Notes under the pieces: generated by a model | What the model was told of the DNA's origin: nothing | What the model saw: only the letters and a program-made list of their open reading frames with translations | Database searches by the model: none | Assembly (NCBI GenBank): GCA_907165065.1 | Contig: OU015532.1 | Location: 46,539,839 to 46,603,838, forward strand | DNA length: 64,000 nt | Direction: 5' to 3' | Source of the DNA: Caprimulgus europaeus | Taxonomy: Eukaryota > Chordata > Aves > Caprimulgiformes > Caprimulgidae | Shown: positions 1 through 12,211 of the stretch, piece by piece | Numbering within the stretch: position 1 is the stretch's first letter | How the letters are laid out: the number at the start of each line of letters is the position of its first letter | Translations under genes and position numbers: made by a program

Positions 1-770
1 AGGAAATGAAACTTGTGTCAGTGAACTGTGTCTTTTCCCTTTGGTTTTTCATTTATTTTGAGTCTTACTTATATTGGAAATGTTCTTTGTTATATTATCT
101 GTTAACAGAATTTTAATCAACTTATGCCTCCCAGCCATGACCCCTTTTTAACTCTTGAGAAACTTTTCAGGCTCCTTTTGGCATCTTGATGTTATTTTTT
201 TTTTTAATCTTTTGTAGACAGTTGTAAACTTTTATTTTTCACAGAAAATTACCTTACCCAATCTCCCTCTGTTAAATTCCTTGAGTATTCTAGATTGATT
301 TCTAGACACTTATCAAATATTTTCATATTCTTTTAACCATTAAATGTATTTCCTCATGTCAGAAAGCTAAAAAGTTGATATGTTTCCTCATATCAAAAAA
401 AATTAAAATAACTAAAACCCCAGAAAATAATCAGGGAAAATAGGAGAGAAATGACATTCCTGTTGTCATCAGAGCAGTTATCTGCTAAAGCACCTTAGCA
501 AGTGCTTGTGGTTGGAACTACCTGCTTTTGGGTGACCACTACAACATTCCCCTTAATTATTTCTGCTTATGCTCTAAAACTTGGTTGACAGCTGAATGTG
601 TTAATTTCCTGACAGCTAATAATAAAAATTAGAGAAGAGATTGGCATTGTGCTTGGAAAACCTTGGGGAACAGTGGTGAAGTCTGCCATGGGGAATCCAG
701 ACTCTGCTCTTGAGATACTAAAGAGACCCTAATGGGTAGTGAAGGGGAAAGGAAACCACAGGGATCCCGA
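1..770. other. Unique AT-rich non-coding DNA
   Basis: No open frame, transposon tail or RNA gene is recognisable here. There is a short T-run near 196-206 and otherwise ordinary AT-rich sequence running up to the 15-bp minisatellite. Confidence 0.6.
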
Positions 771-1990
771 TTTCTCTTGCTCTGGTTTCTCTTGCTCTGG
801 TTTCTCTTGCTCCGGTTTCTCTTGCTCCGGTTTCTCTTGCTCCGGTTTCTCTTGCTCCGGTTTCTCTTGCTCCGGTTTCTCTTGCTCCGGTTTCTCTTGC
901 TCCGGTTTCTCTTGCTCCGGTTTCTCTTGCTCCGGTTTCTCTTGCTCCGGTTTCTCTTGCTCCGGTTTCTCTTGCTCCGGTTTCTCTTGCTCCGGTTTCT
1001 CTTGCTCCGGTTTCTCTTGCTCCGGTTTCTCTTGCTCCGGTTTCTCTTGCTCCGGTTTCTCTTGCTCCGGTTTCTCTTGCTCCGGTTTCTCTTGCTCCGG
1101 TTTCTCTTGCTCCGGTTTCTCTTGCTCCGGTTTCTCTTGCTCCGGTTTCTCTTGCTCCGGTTTCTCTTGCTCCGGTTTCTCTTGCTCCGGTTTCTCTTGC
1201 TCCGGTTTCTCTTGCTCCGGTTTCTCTTGCTCCGGTTTCTCTTGCTCCGGTTTCTCTTGCTCCGGTTTCTCTTGCTCCGGTTTCTCTTGCTCCGGTTTCT
1301 CTTGCTCCGGTTTCTCTTGCTCCGGTTTCTCTTGCTCCGGTTTCTCTTGCTCCGGTTTCTCTTGCTCCGGTTTCTCTTGCTCCGGTTTCTCTTGCTCCGG
1401 TTTCTCTTGCTCCGGTTTCTCTTGCTCCGGTTTCTCTTGCTCCGGTTTCTCTTGCTCCGGTTTCTCTTGCTCCGGTTTCTCTTGCTCCGGTTTCTCTTGC
1501 TCCGGTTTCTCTTGCTCCGGTTTCTCTTGCTCCGGTTTCTCTTGCTCCGGTTTCTCTTGCTCCGGTTTCTCTTGCTCCGGTTTCTCTTGCTCCGGTTTCT
1601 CTTGCTCCGGTTTCTCTTGCTCCGGTTTCTCTTGCTCCGGTTTCTCTTGCTCCGGTTTCTCTTGCTCCGGTTTCTCTTGCTCCGGTTTCTCTTGCTCCGG
1701 TTTCTCTTGCTCCGGTTTCTCTTGCTCCGGTTTCTCTTGCTCCGGTTTCTCTTGCTCCGGTTTCTCTTGCTCCGGTTTCTCTTGCTCCGGTTTCTCTTGC
1801 TCCGGTTTCTCTTGCTCCGGTTTCTCTTGCTCCGGTTTCTCTTGCTCCGGTTTCTCTTGCTCCGGTTTCTCTTGCTCCGGTTTCTCTTGCTCCGGTTTCT
1901 CTTGCTCCGGTTTCTCTTGCTCCGGTTTCTCTTGCTCCGGTTTCTCTTGCTCCGGTTTCTCTTGCTCCGGTTTCTCTTGCTCCGGTTTCT
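771..1990. repeat. 15-bp minisatellite, 81 units
   Basis: The unit is tttctcttgctccgg, repeated head to tail. Units 1 and 2 (771-800) carry ctctgg in place of ctccgg. The next 79 units (801-1985) appear identical to each other, and a 5-base partial unit closes the array at 1990. Twelve of the 15 bases are pyrimidines on the plus strand. Each unit carries one CpG inside a CCGG site, giving 79 evenly spaced CpGs in a CpG-poor neighbourhood. Because 15 is a multiple of 3 and no phase contains a stop, all six frames are open (pentapeptides FLLLR, FSCSG and SLAPV on plus; GARET, PEQEK and RSKRN on minus). The long open frames are therefore a by-product and not a gene. Copy number is probably variable between individuals and may be affected by assembly. 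Confidence 0.98.
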
Positions 1991-2653
1991 GTGACTTGGA
2001 GCCAGTTAATGGGAAAACAAAGATGAAGACTGAGATGATTCAGAGATGAACAGGCTGAAGATTGTGTGGTGGGGAATGAATGAGGGAAGCGAGAAGTATA
2101 GCTGAGGGTGAACAGAGAAACTGATCTATGTGTCTGCATTTTGGGGATATGAGGCATTCCTGTTTTAGGGAAAAAAGTGACATAAGTGGGATCTGCAGTA
2201 CTGTGATGGGTAAGAATAAAAATGAGTAGGCTATGGAGGAAGTGGAGAATAGGATGTCTGCAGAGAATTACGGGGGTTGTAGAAGTTAGGGGCTCCCTCC
2301 ATCATGAGTAAAAGACACACAAAGAATAGGAAGAAAGCAAACCAAAGATTGTGTGGACAATCAGAGCCCTTTCATTGTCCTGGATCACTTGGGAAGGGAG
2401 GTTCTGGGATTTGTGACATGGAAAAGTCCAGGACAGATGTCCTGGGTTAGTGAGGAGCATCTCATGGGACCATTATGTGTTCAATGAACTTGGCTTTCAA
2501 AAATGTTGAATGTTTGATTTCTCTGAAAATATTTGCCAACTGCAAAATTTTTTGAGCATCTTCTGAACTCATTCTGAGTGGGTTCATTCTAACCCATACA
2601 CAATTGTTAGTTTCACCAATACTCTGATGCAAAGATAGCATTTCTCCTACCTC

Positions 2654-2668
2654 TGTGTGTGTGTGTGT
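2654..2668. repeat. (TG)n dinucleotide microsatellite, about 7 units
   Basis: Short uninterrupted TG run; no function is implied. Confidence 0.9.
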
Positions 2669-3470
2669 TTGTCATCCTGTTTGCTAAACCAAAAGATCAT
2701 TAGTGATGTCCAGCTTTAGAAAAATTCAAGGAGACACCTGTAAAGATAGGTCAGAGCCGTCGTTTCCACTTTGAAAGTCTCAGTGGGAGGATTAGCTAAG
2801 GGGTGGGATCAAATCCACATGTGCTTGTAAATTAGAATGTGAATGTCTGGTGAAGCAGAGCTATAAATTGTATAGATCTGGGGTTGTATTAATGTAGTGA
2901 TTTTATATATTATGGCTGCCATAAAATTTTCATGGGGCTCATGATAGGCTGATGTTTTGTCCCTTTTGCCAACATTTGTCATCCAAAAGAGCAGGGAGAC
3001 ACAAGCCAAGTGCAGAAGTATTTTAATCTTAATGCTTTGCATGTTTTACATCTTCCAAAGTGGAAAAATAATTGAGTTTCCTCATGGTACATGCTTTGGG
3101 TATGGAAGTCTGCTCTAAAAAGGCTAAATCTGGAAGGCTTTTGGAATGACATTTTTGTTCATGTGTTACCTGATGGCAGTGGTGTGTGTGGTACTGACTG
3201 TTACCCAGCTCTGTCAAGCTCAGCAACTTGGGTAGCACATTTCTATTGACATTTTAGTGACCTTTCTTTTAAATATCTTTGAGTTTGCCTGATGAGGCTG
3301 AATGTTCAAAATTCCAGCCACACCTAATCAGAATTGCATTTGCAGCACGTGTTCAAAACTGGGCTCTGAACTGGGTGTGCAGGTTGCATTTATGGTAGCA
3401 CTTCAGAGTCAAATTGTTTACTTCCTTCACTTTGTAAATTCACAATATCTCATTTGGAGATGGTATCACT

Positions 3471-3501
3471 CTTTTTTCTTTTTTTCTTTTTTTTTTTTTT
3501 T
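3471..3501 (+). repeat. T-rich pyrimidine tract
   Basis: Thirty-one bases of T with scattered C, followed by TAG. It resembles a splice acceptor tract, but the frame after it shows nothing gene-like. Confidence 0.8.
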
Positions 3502-5292
3502 AGTATGCAAGTACCACTGAAATATTTCCTGTGAATCTGTGTGGGGAGTGATTAAAAAAAATAAATTAAAAAAATTAGAGTTTTTAATCTAAACATGGAA
3601 AAGAGGACATATATGCAGTAAATGCAGATTGGAGTGTGATAGATTGAGAGGCTATGATTATCCAGGGAGGTTTAAATTGTTACTAACAAAAACCTACTGA
3701 TCTTTATGAGAGGAAAATGATTAGAGGTAGAGGTTTTGGAGACTGCAAGGATGGCAGTTTGATCTGAGCTGCCTCTAAATTCCTGTAGGCAACGAGCTAG
3801 CCAGCAAGGATTTCAAGTTAGTTTATTCTCTGGCATTCCTAACCTGTTTACTTCATGATGGGGTTTGATACAACAATATATTTTCCCTCAGTATTGCAAG
3901 CTGCTCAGTTTGAGTCCTTACAATTTATAGTTTGGCATGAGAAAACAGAAGGTGGCTGTGTCAGCTGTCCCATCACAGCCTTTTGCCTCTCTGTGTAAAA
4001 AAAACCAGCGAGGTTAGAGAGGGCTGCTGAGAAGGTTTCACAGTAAGGTGGTGGCAAGGGTTATATTGCTCACAGAGGCAGCAGCATGAGGAAAAAAAAG
4101 GGTAAAAAGATAGAGAATAAACTTTTCTTTGTCCTTTCAGAATGACCCTAGCAAAGCCAGATCTGGCTGCTCTTTCAGGAAAGCCTGGAGCACTGGAGAC
4201 GTGAAGTGCATTGCCCTTTGACAGGTCACCAACCCATCCTGACAGTGAAAGGCAGGCAGAGGTAGAGGTGTGATGTGAGAACAGCCTTTTAGAGAGTTAA
4301 AGTACCAAGGCTTGTGTTAAAGAAAAGGGAAGAAAGTACGTGCTGTCCTTCTTTCTACTAACTGTGTGTCAGGAACTTCACAAACAGAAGTAGCTATTTC
4401 CTCAAATGTATATGTCCTGTAGGAATAGACATATAGAAAAAGATAAACATGGTTGAACAACGGAGCAGCGCCCAGGAACATGTGTTGAACAACTGAGAAC
4501 TGGTTGAAAATCAAGACTCCTCTGTTCTAAGTTGGGTGGGTTTACAGCAAAAAAGACACAGGTTTGTTGTTATCTTTTGTTGGACTATTTATTGGTTTTG
4601 CTAAATTCAGAAGCAGTGGCCTGCATAAATCTGAAACCATTTGAATTGTTGTTTAAATCCATTCCCCTCACGGGCAGAACAAATCTAAAGGGCTGGTTCT
4701 GGTGAATTTGTGTTTATTCTAAATTTCCTATGAGCTATCCGGTCTGGAATGGATGTATAATAATTTAGTTGTGTCCAGTTCTTGCCAACTGACTATTTTA
4801 TTATCTCTAATTCCTGCTCACACACTTCCTGCTGAATTTGCTTCTGGCTTACTCTGCATTAATAGTTTTGATGCAGTCCTCTTGAATATGGCATTGAACT
4901 TTTATGCTCTCCAATGTTCACATCTGTTGGTCTCCACAGTCTTTAAATTCTTGCCGCCTTTACTGTCTCACCCAAAAAGCCCCCTGGAATGTTGTAATAA
5001 TAAATATAATTTCATTAATTGCTGTGTGTTATGCCATGATGCTTCTCTCTGACCTCACTACTCCAGAAGAAGCCTTAGATGGCATTGATGCTCGTTAATG
5101 GGTGTTGCTGTCTGCTGCCATGTCACAGTGTGCTGGAAAGTGGCTCTTTGCAGAATGAACTTTGAGGTGGACATTGCAGCAAAAATTCAGTTTTACATTC
5201 AAGGGAGTTTCCTAAACCCAGGATAAAGAATTTCAACTATTGATTAGTTGATCCATCTCCCAGTGATCTGAAATAAATTCTTGGTTAAAAAA

Positions 5293-5310
5293 AATAATAA
5301 TAATAATAAT
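5293..5310. repeat. (AAT)6 microsatellite
   Basis: Six AAT units flanked by A-runs. Confidence 0.9.
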
Positions 5311-5739
5311 AAAAAAATCAAACTCAGCAGTTTTCTTTGTGTTAAAGCCCCATCTTTTGTGAAATCACTTTGTGAAACGGTGCGTTGACTGATGGCTGTG
5401 TGAATTCCTTGCAGAGCTTTGTGAAATTCAGTGAGGGGGGAGGTGTTGGAGGTATTTTGTACATACTCTTTTCTTACTTAGGAGTGTTCAAAGTTGGTGT
5501 CAGTTGCATAGCAGCTTTCCATGTCAACTTACTCTTTTAATTGGTGGATCATCGTCTTTTAGATCCAAAAATGAGTTTGAGTGACTGTTTGTATTTACCT
5601 TACAGAAAGAATTCAATTTATATGTATATAAATTCAGGAAGAATTTATATACCTATAAAAAATTAAATCTGGGGACCTCTTTCCTACCCCTGAATCATGG
5701 AGCAAATACAAGGCAACCTTCTGCCAGAGAGCCCAAGTA

Positions 5740-6050
5740 CACATTATAAATAAATATTGCCCTGAACAGTCATAAATAACACTTTTTGCTTTTCATGCAT
5801 AATTAACATCGAGTAGTAGCTAGTAACACAGCTGAATAATTATGCCACATTTTCAGACTATTTCTGTCTGCTCCAGCCACGCAGTCAAGCAGTTAAAATA
5901 TGACCAGTTCTTTGGAGCTTGGCACAGTCATTTTTAGCTACGAATTCCCAGTGAGCTCTTTAAAAATCTAATTAGTATCAGCTTATTCCTCTGCTTTAGA
6001 CATTCAATAAGCAGCATGGTTTTGTCAGGGAAGGTCCTACAGCATACTCT
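5740..6050. promoter_or_regulatory. Candidate conserved non-coding element with homeodomain cores
   Basis: Three TAATTA hexamers lie at 5800-5805, 5837-5842 and 5969-5974 in otherwise mixed, non-repetitive sequence. TAATTA is the core bound by many homeodomain proteins. That the block is regulatory is inference from motif density and texture only. Confidence 0.25.
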
Positions 6051-6060
6051 AGAGTTCTAG

Positions 6061-6161
6061 GTACAATAGTAGATGAGGTGCTCAGAGAGATGGTTTAGTA
6101 GTGGACAGGTATGGTTGGACCTGATGATCTCAAAGGTCTTTTCCAACCCAATGATTCTATG
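6061..6161 (+). mobile_element. CR1: CR1 LINE 3' tail fragment
   Basis: The segment runs from a 'gaggtgctcagagagatggttt' block through 'ggttggacctgatgatct' and 'cttttccaaccc' to the terminal octamer 'attctatg'. This is the usual 3' end of avian CR1. The copy is 5'-truncated to about 100 bases, as most CR1 insertions are, and diverged. Confidence 0.85.
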
Positions 6162-9100
6162 AAAACACCTTAAATTACCCAGTGGTGTAAGTGGCTGAAT
6201 CCAGTTATGAGTAACTCCCAGTTAGGCACCAGACTGCTTTCATGTCCTGATTTCCTGTGTGTGACCAGGACACACCATCCTGCAGTAACAAAGCCCTCCC
6301 TGCCTCACATATTTGGTGGAGATGTGTGCTAAGTGGTCTGTTTAGAATAAATACACAGAAGAAAACAATTAGCTGAGGCGGCCCATACAAAACCTGGCTG
6401 AGATGAGGAGAGAAAACTGACCTGGGAGGTTAGGAGAGAAGAAAACAGACCTGGGAGGTTAGACTATGTAGTTACTATCATGAGTTTCTCCACCAGGAGA
6501 GGAGGAATGAGAGAGTGGCTGCATGGTCCGGGCTGCTGGCTGGGGCTAAACCATGACACTGACAAATGACTTTTCTTTGTATTTTTTTCCTATCATTCTT
6601 CATATTCTTCATTCTTTTAAATATGTCTTTACTCAAAAGTTTTAAACTATGGAAGCAGACGAAAAGGAGAAAAGGAGCCACATGGTATCACCATAAGGAG
6701 AGTAGGTGGAAATATTAAAATGGAGGCATTTATTTTATAATGTGTATTTCCTCATTGCACCTCCCAGATGCACCCTTCTTTTTTTTTTCCACTCTAATAT
6801 TTCTGTGTAGTCATCAACTTAATTTGTTGTTGTATTTTTCAGTGTATAAATGAAGCCTCCAGTTTGCTAATGGAGAATACAATAGTACCAGAAATTGCAT
6901 GCTGACCCATATTTCACAATTTAATGGGAATCTGCATGTAACAAAGAGTAAACTTTGCTGCTTTTTTTTTAAGAACTTCCCAAGATTTAAAAAGAAAAAA
7001 AAGGGGGGAAAAAAAAATTAATCTTGTGCTAATTGACATGGATTGGTAATTTTCTGTGAGCTGTGACACAATTAGTTATAAAGTGCACGAAGAGGGGTTT
7101 GAACCGTTGCTTTGCAATGAGCTTCCCTGCAGAGCACGTTGGAAGCCACAGCACAGCAGCTCCAATGAGAACAGAAAGGGAGGGGGGAAAAAAAAGCATA
7201 ATAAGGGATTAAAGGAAAGGATTAGCATCAAGTTTTCCATTTGATCTAATAGTTTTCTTCTCTTCTGTTTTCCTGCAAGCAAATATCCAGCTAAAGACAT
7301 AGTTGAGGGTTCACAGCCACTTCTGTGGGTCACCACGTGGCTCTAGGTCTAAGAGAAGGGGCAGGAACTCCCTCCCTCTGCATTTTGGTCGAAAGGTGGA
7401 AGCTCACTTTTTGTCCTAGTCCCAGTTTCACCGTTTCAACATCTCAGTAGAAGTTACAGAAGATCATGTAACATCTCTGCACTGTTTCCTCTCCACAAGC
7501 CAACAGTCTGTACAACCCTCCACAGATGTCCTCTCTGCCCAGACTCATCTTGTTAGCAGAGTATTCTTTCTAAATTAAATCTATTTTAATTTTAACAGTA
7601 GACTTCTGCTACTGGATCTCATTTGCCAGTTTCAGTTAACATCTGAAAATCTCCTCTATTCACATTCCACACTTTTAAGAAGGTCTAATATCCCATGAGC
7701 TTTTGCACACAGAAATTTAACCTTTTCTTTAAAAAAAATCCAAAAAACCACCCAATTATACTTAATTTTAGATTGCCAGGATGCTAGTCTGAGAGTCAGG
7801 AGACAAAAAGTGCCAAACTGCTCCAAATGCAAGTGGAATCTCACCAAGACATTCACCTTTAACATTGCTACCTCTGAAAATAACAGGAATACAGATAGAA
7901 GATGCAGATCAGAGCAAGGTTTCAGAAGTGTCTATGAACCTGGCTCCTGCAGGATGCTGGGTTTTATGCTTTTCCAGGCTGTCTATAAAATATGCATAGT
8001 TACTACTTGTGTAGTGATTTATTTAGATCTCATTTCCCTGATTTGCCTCTGTCACGTGCTTTTGTTTCTAATTTTTGTACAATTATTGATTTTTCTCAAA
8101 GGGCATTTGTTGATCCCACAGTGATCTCTTCTTTCCTATCTTTTCTCCACAGTAGAGGAGGAATCCTGCCTTTAACATAATATGTCTGAAAACTGCCATA
8201 TCCTCAATAAGCTGTTGTGAAATAGTTTTCCAAGAGGCCCATGGAAGCAGTGCTGTGTTGTACACTTCAGTGTCACCAGAAGAAGGATGAGAGGAAAATA
8301 AAAATAATTTAAAAAATTACCCATTTCTAATTCTGTTATTCCACCAAAACTTGCATTTATCATATGCCAGATAAAGTAAATTAACAGATTTACTCAACCA
8401 TGAGCTAAGTAAATCCAACTCTTGTTCTCTTAACAGATGTATATTAAATGAGAAGGGAAGGGAGATGTAAAGGAGATCAAATACAGCATTTTGTTTATGT
8501 GTTCTTCATATGATTTAGCAGCACTACACTAATTTGTGTAAATCCACTACACATAAAATACAATCTCAGCAATTAAAGTCAATCTCCACAGTCCAGTTCT
8601 TGCATCTTGTTGCTGTGTGGGACCTCCTTGGTGGAGGGGCTGTCTTGTAGATGCTTCTCCCATTCATAACTCCACTGACTTCTGGAATACTTAAAGAATT
8701 TTATATGGCAAGAACTTAAATATAAGTGAAAAATGTAACAGCTGGAAATCAGAACAAGAGTTCACTCTCTATCACCACATTCATCATCAGTGAGATTAAC
8801 AAGTTTTCAGTCATTTATTCAAAAATAAAAACAAATTATGTACAGACCAGCCCTACCCCAAGCAGCGAATAACAAATAACTGAAGCAAATAAATTGCTCA
8901 TTTTTGATGGTTCATTTCATGCCATTAGTTGAAAATTGTTTGCTAAAAATAGCAGGTATTTCTGAATGACTAGGAGAAGCACAGAAATAGGGATGTATGA
9001 AAATGTAAGGAAAAGAAGAGGCTACATTTGTAATTAATAGCACTGGTAATGAATGGTTTAACTAGTCTGATCTGTCATGCATTTTATTCCAAATGACCAG

Positions 9101-9807
9101 ACTTGCTGAGTCTGAAATGATCTGAAATTAGACTCCATGCCTTACAGTACCAAAGGAAAACGGATCAGGAAGCAACAGCAGTTTTTAGACAGCACGTAGA
9201 AAGTTCCACTGTTTTCAGGCAGGTAATATTAAAGGTGTGCAGAGGTGACAGGTGGGTCTCAGTCCTGTTGTGCTCCATGTTACACTTGATTTTGTGCAGA
9301 GTGACTTTTCCCTTCCTTAATTCACACACAAAGTATGAGTAAAGAAAAAAGTCGTTGCTCTAAACGTGATGGTAGTGCTCCATGTCGTTTTCTTGACCCC
9401 TAAAAACAAACCAACTGCACATTGGATCCAAAAACTCCTTCTGGAAAAGCCTCAAGTTTTTGGTCAGTACTTGGTTTCTAAATGGGCAGATCTCAACAGA
9501 TACCACAGAACTTCTGACCACCTTCTCTCCTGTCCTGCTTTCAGAGTGCTGAGCACTTCAAAGGAAGATTTTTTGTGATGGAGATACCAAAAGCATAATG
9601 CTAAAACAAGAGGTTAATTAAAAGTGGAAAATAAGGAAGAAAAGTGGCTTTTTAAACCATCTGTAGGCATGCTGTAGTTATTTTCCCAAACTACAATCAA
9701 ATACTTACAGGCCTGAGGCAAAAAATGATGAGTAAAACACGGTAATTTGTTAGACATGGCAATTTGCTAGAGGAGCTCCCAAATCCAAGATACTAAATGC
9801 TGAAACA
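6162..9807. other. Unique non-coding DNA
   Basis: No supported gene. Small features are an imperfect duplication of a 'cctgggaggttag' block at 6420-6465 and A/G low-complexity runs near 6990-7018 and 7185-7196. The stretch 7020-7260 is mixed-composition sequence that could be conserved non-coding DNA, but this cannot be judged from one genome. Confidence 0.5.
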
Positions 9808-9972
9808 GGTTGCCCAGAGCAGCTGTGGCTGCTCCTCCCTGGCAGTGTTCTGGGCCAGGTTGGATGAGGCTTTGAGCAACCTGGTCTAGTGGAAGGTGTC
9901 CCTGCTGCTGGCAGGGGGGTTGGGACTGGATGAGCTTTAAGGTCCCTTCCCACCCAAACCAGTCTGTGATTG
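9808..9972 (+). mobile_element. CR1: CR1 LINE 3' tail fragment
   Basis: It contains the run 'cagagcagctgtggctgctc', the 'ggccaggttggatgaggctt' block, and 'gggactggatgagctttaag', ending near 'tctgtgattg'. It belongs to the same subfamily as the copies at 14.5, 33.0, 48.2 and 50.4 kb. Only the very end of the element survives. Confidence 0.93.
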
Positions 9973-11915
9973 TTGTGTGTGAGTGTGAAGTGCTAATGAG
10001 GGGACTCAGCATGCATGCTGAAGAGCAATTAATTTTCTCATTTTGAGAATAAAATGTAACAACATAGAAATAGAAGTCCACTGATATTTTATTTATATTT
10101 TCTACCATACCGTAAGAAAAGAAAGAAAGATTTGTCATACTGGTTCAGCCAGTATGGAGAAAATAACTCCCAGTAAGCCAGTTCCCTCTTACTACTCAGA
10201 TTTGCTCAGGTCTGCTGGATGTCAGCTGCATAATCCACAAGCGCCTTTGCCCCTCTTCTGCCTCCTGATTTTCCATTGTCTCTTGGCATCCAAAGTACAG
10301 CACTGAATAAATGTAATGTTACAGATTATTAGCCTGGCACCTTCTTATTTAAAATAAAAAATAAAAATATTTGGCAACAATAGTAGACCTTCCAGTATTG
10401 AACTTCTCCTGCTGAGAAGTTGAACAGATACTTAATATTAATCCTTATAATATAACAGAATCTCTTCCAGTGGTTTATCAGTGCCTTGGAGCCAGGGCTT
10501 GTATTTCACATTGGAAATGAAATGTTGACCCAAGAGAGGAGACTATAGATCTCACATGGTGGGAAAGGAGGAAATCAAGGAATGGAAAGGAGAACAATTT
10601 AACAAGCTAGATGTCTAGGTCGGTCCCTAAAATAGCTCTCCTGAAAACAAAGGGGCTATTTTCAGCAAGGATAAATTCAGGCCAGAGCTATCAGTTATTG
10701 GACTGCATTAGCAAACAGAGCTTTACAGCAGGGAAAATTGCTTGGATCCATAGCAGGGAGCAGAAATGACTTCATTTCTGTCCATGTCTTTCACAGCCAC
10801 TGCCTCAGCCTTCTGTGATGAACTTGGGACATCTTCTGTCTGTGATGTCCCCGCTGGAGTGACTCCCATCACCTGTCTGGATAAACAAAGCAAGGGAAAG
10901 GACAAAGTGTACTCTAAAGAGATTAAGTGACGGAATTAAGAGAGATGAGGGTGGAAAATTGAGAAGTCCAAGCTAGAGAGTCTGAGAGCCAGCAGGTCAG
11001 AACATAACTCAGGCAAACACATTGCCCTTCTCTCCAGGAACACGAGGATGTGGTGGGAAACAGATGAGTTGCCACGTTTAAGGAAGAATAGGGAAAGTGT
11101 TCAAACACTTTTTTCCATGCTAAAACTGATAGAAGTAATGGAGCAGGTAGGGAAAATCAGTACTCACATGAGCTTGACTTACTAACTGTGCCACAAAAGT
11201 TGTTTTTCTAGGAAGTTTGTGTTCTGTAGCAGAAAGGGGGGGATCAGCAGCTGTGAAACTGCAGGCAGGAACAGTGCCAGTGAGTGCTGGGTAGCTGCTG
11301 CTCTCAGAAGATTTTTTCCTACTGTTGCTATGTTTATAAACATTGATAATTGGGGACATTTTGTTTATTTGTCTTTAGAAAATATTGCTCAATTTTTGGG
11401 GGGGAAGTGGTGCTGCTTTCTTGTGTTTGGAATTCACCTCGATACTGCCAAGGCTCCCAGTTTCCTCTTCCTAAAATAGAAAATAAGATGATTGTAGAGT
11501 AAACAACATTAAAGACTGGGGGAAAATATGATGAAACAAGATGTAAGGCATGATCTCCCTCTGGAAATTTTGCAAAGTGTAGGTGACAAGACAGAGGAAC
11601 ACTCAAATAAGTTATCTTTTTTTTTTTAATCTGTAGAGGAGTAGAGAAATCCTTAAAATAAGCTATATAGAGCTGGATTTGGAGAGAGAAAGAAGTTAAG
11701 AATTCATTTATGAATTGATCATCAGGCTGAGTATTTGCTGTTGAAGTTTTGCCTTGTGAGGAAATGTTGACTCAGCTTCTGAGTATATAAAGAAGACAAT
11801 GTGAAACCTTGCAAGGAGCAGGAGGAAGCTTATAGTCTAGGATCTACTATAAAAAATAATAATATATACTATGTAACAAAATGGTTTCAAAGCTGCCTGG
11901 AAAATAATATTCTTT

Positions 11916-11972
11916 AAAACAAAAAAACAAACCCACCACCAACAAACAACAAAAAACCCACCCCACAAAACC
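11916..11972. repeat. A/C-rich low-complexity stretch
   Basis: Mixed AAAC, ACCC and ACAAC words with no clean period. Similar stretches occur at 17211-17262. No retrotransposed body is recognisable on either side. Confidence 0.75.
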
Positions 11973-12149
11973 TGCAGAAAGTATGTGTTAGGTTACTCTT
12001 CACTATGATGTCTCAGTATGTCCACCAGTTATTACACCACTTCTATGAATATATGAAGTTCAACTGCATAGTAGGGGTATATATTGAATAAATCCCCTGA
12101 TAATACTACACTGAGAAATGTGGTTTATTGGTACTATTTTTAAGGGCCC

Positions 12150-12211
12150 AGTATCACTTGTTACACATAAGTGTACATATCTGAGTACTCTTATGTGTAA
12201 CAAGTGTTACT
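12150..12211. other. 62-nt inverted repeat / hairpin
   Basis: Two 27-base arms (12150-12176 and 12185-12211) are reverse complements at 25 of 27 positions, with two U-U mismatches if transcribed and an 8-base loop (atatctga). The central 17 bases of each arm pair perfectly. The length and loop are those of an animal pre-microRNA, but the sequence matches no microRNA I know. It could equally be a small palindrome or the remnant of an inverted-repeat transposon. Confidence 0.9.

Larger units (their letters stand above)
1991..6060. other. Unique non-coding DNA
   Basis: No gene or well-preserved transposon is visible. It contains short simple repeats: (TG) at 2654-2668, a C/T tract at 3471-3501 and (AAT)6 at 5293-5310. 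The last 300 bases (about 5740-6050) have a texture typical of conserved non-coding DNA and hold three TAATTA cores. Confidence 0.55.

Noticed and set aside
3440..3520. Splice-acceptor-like tract before TAG at 3501
   Set aside because: The T-tract is a simple repeat; the sequence after it has early stops and no coding signal.
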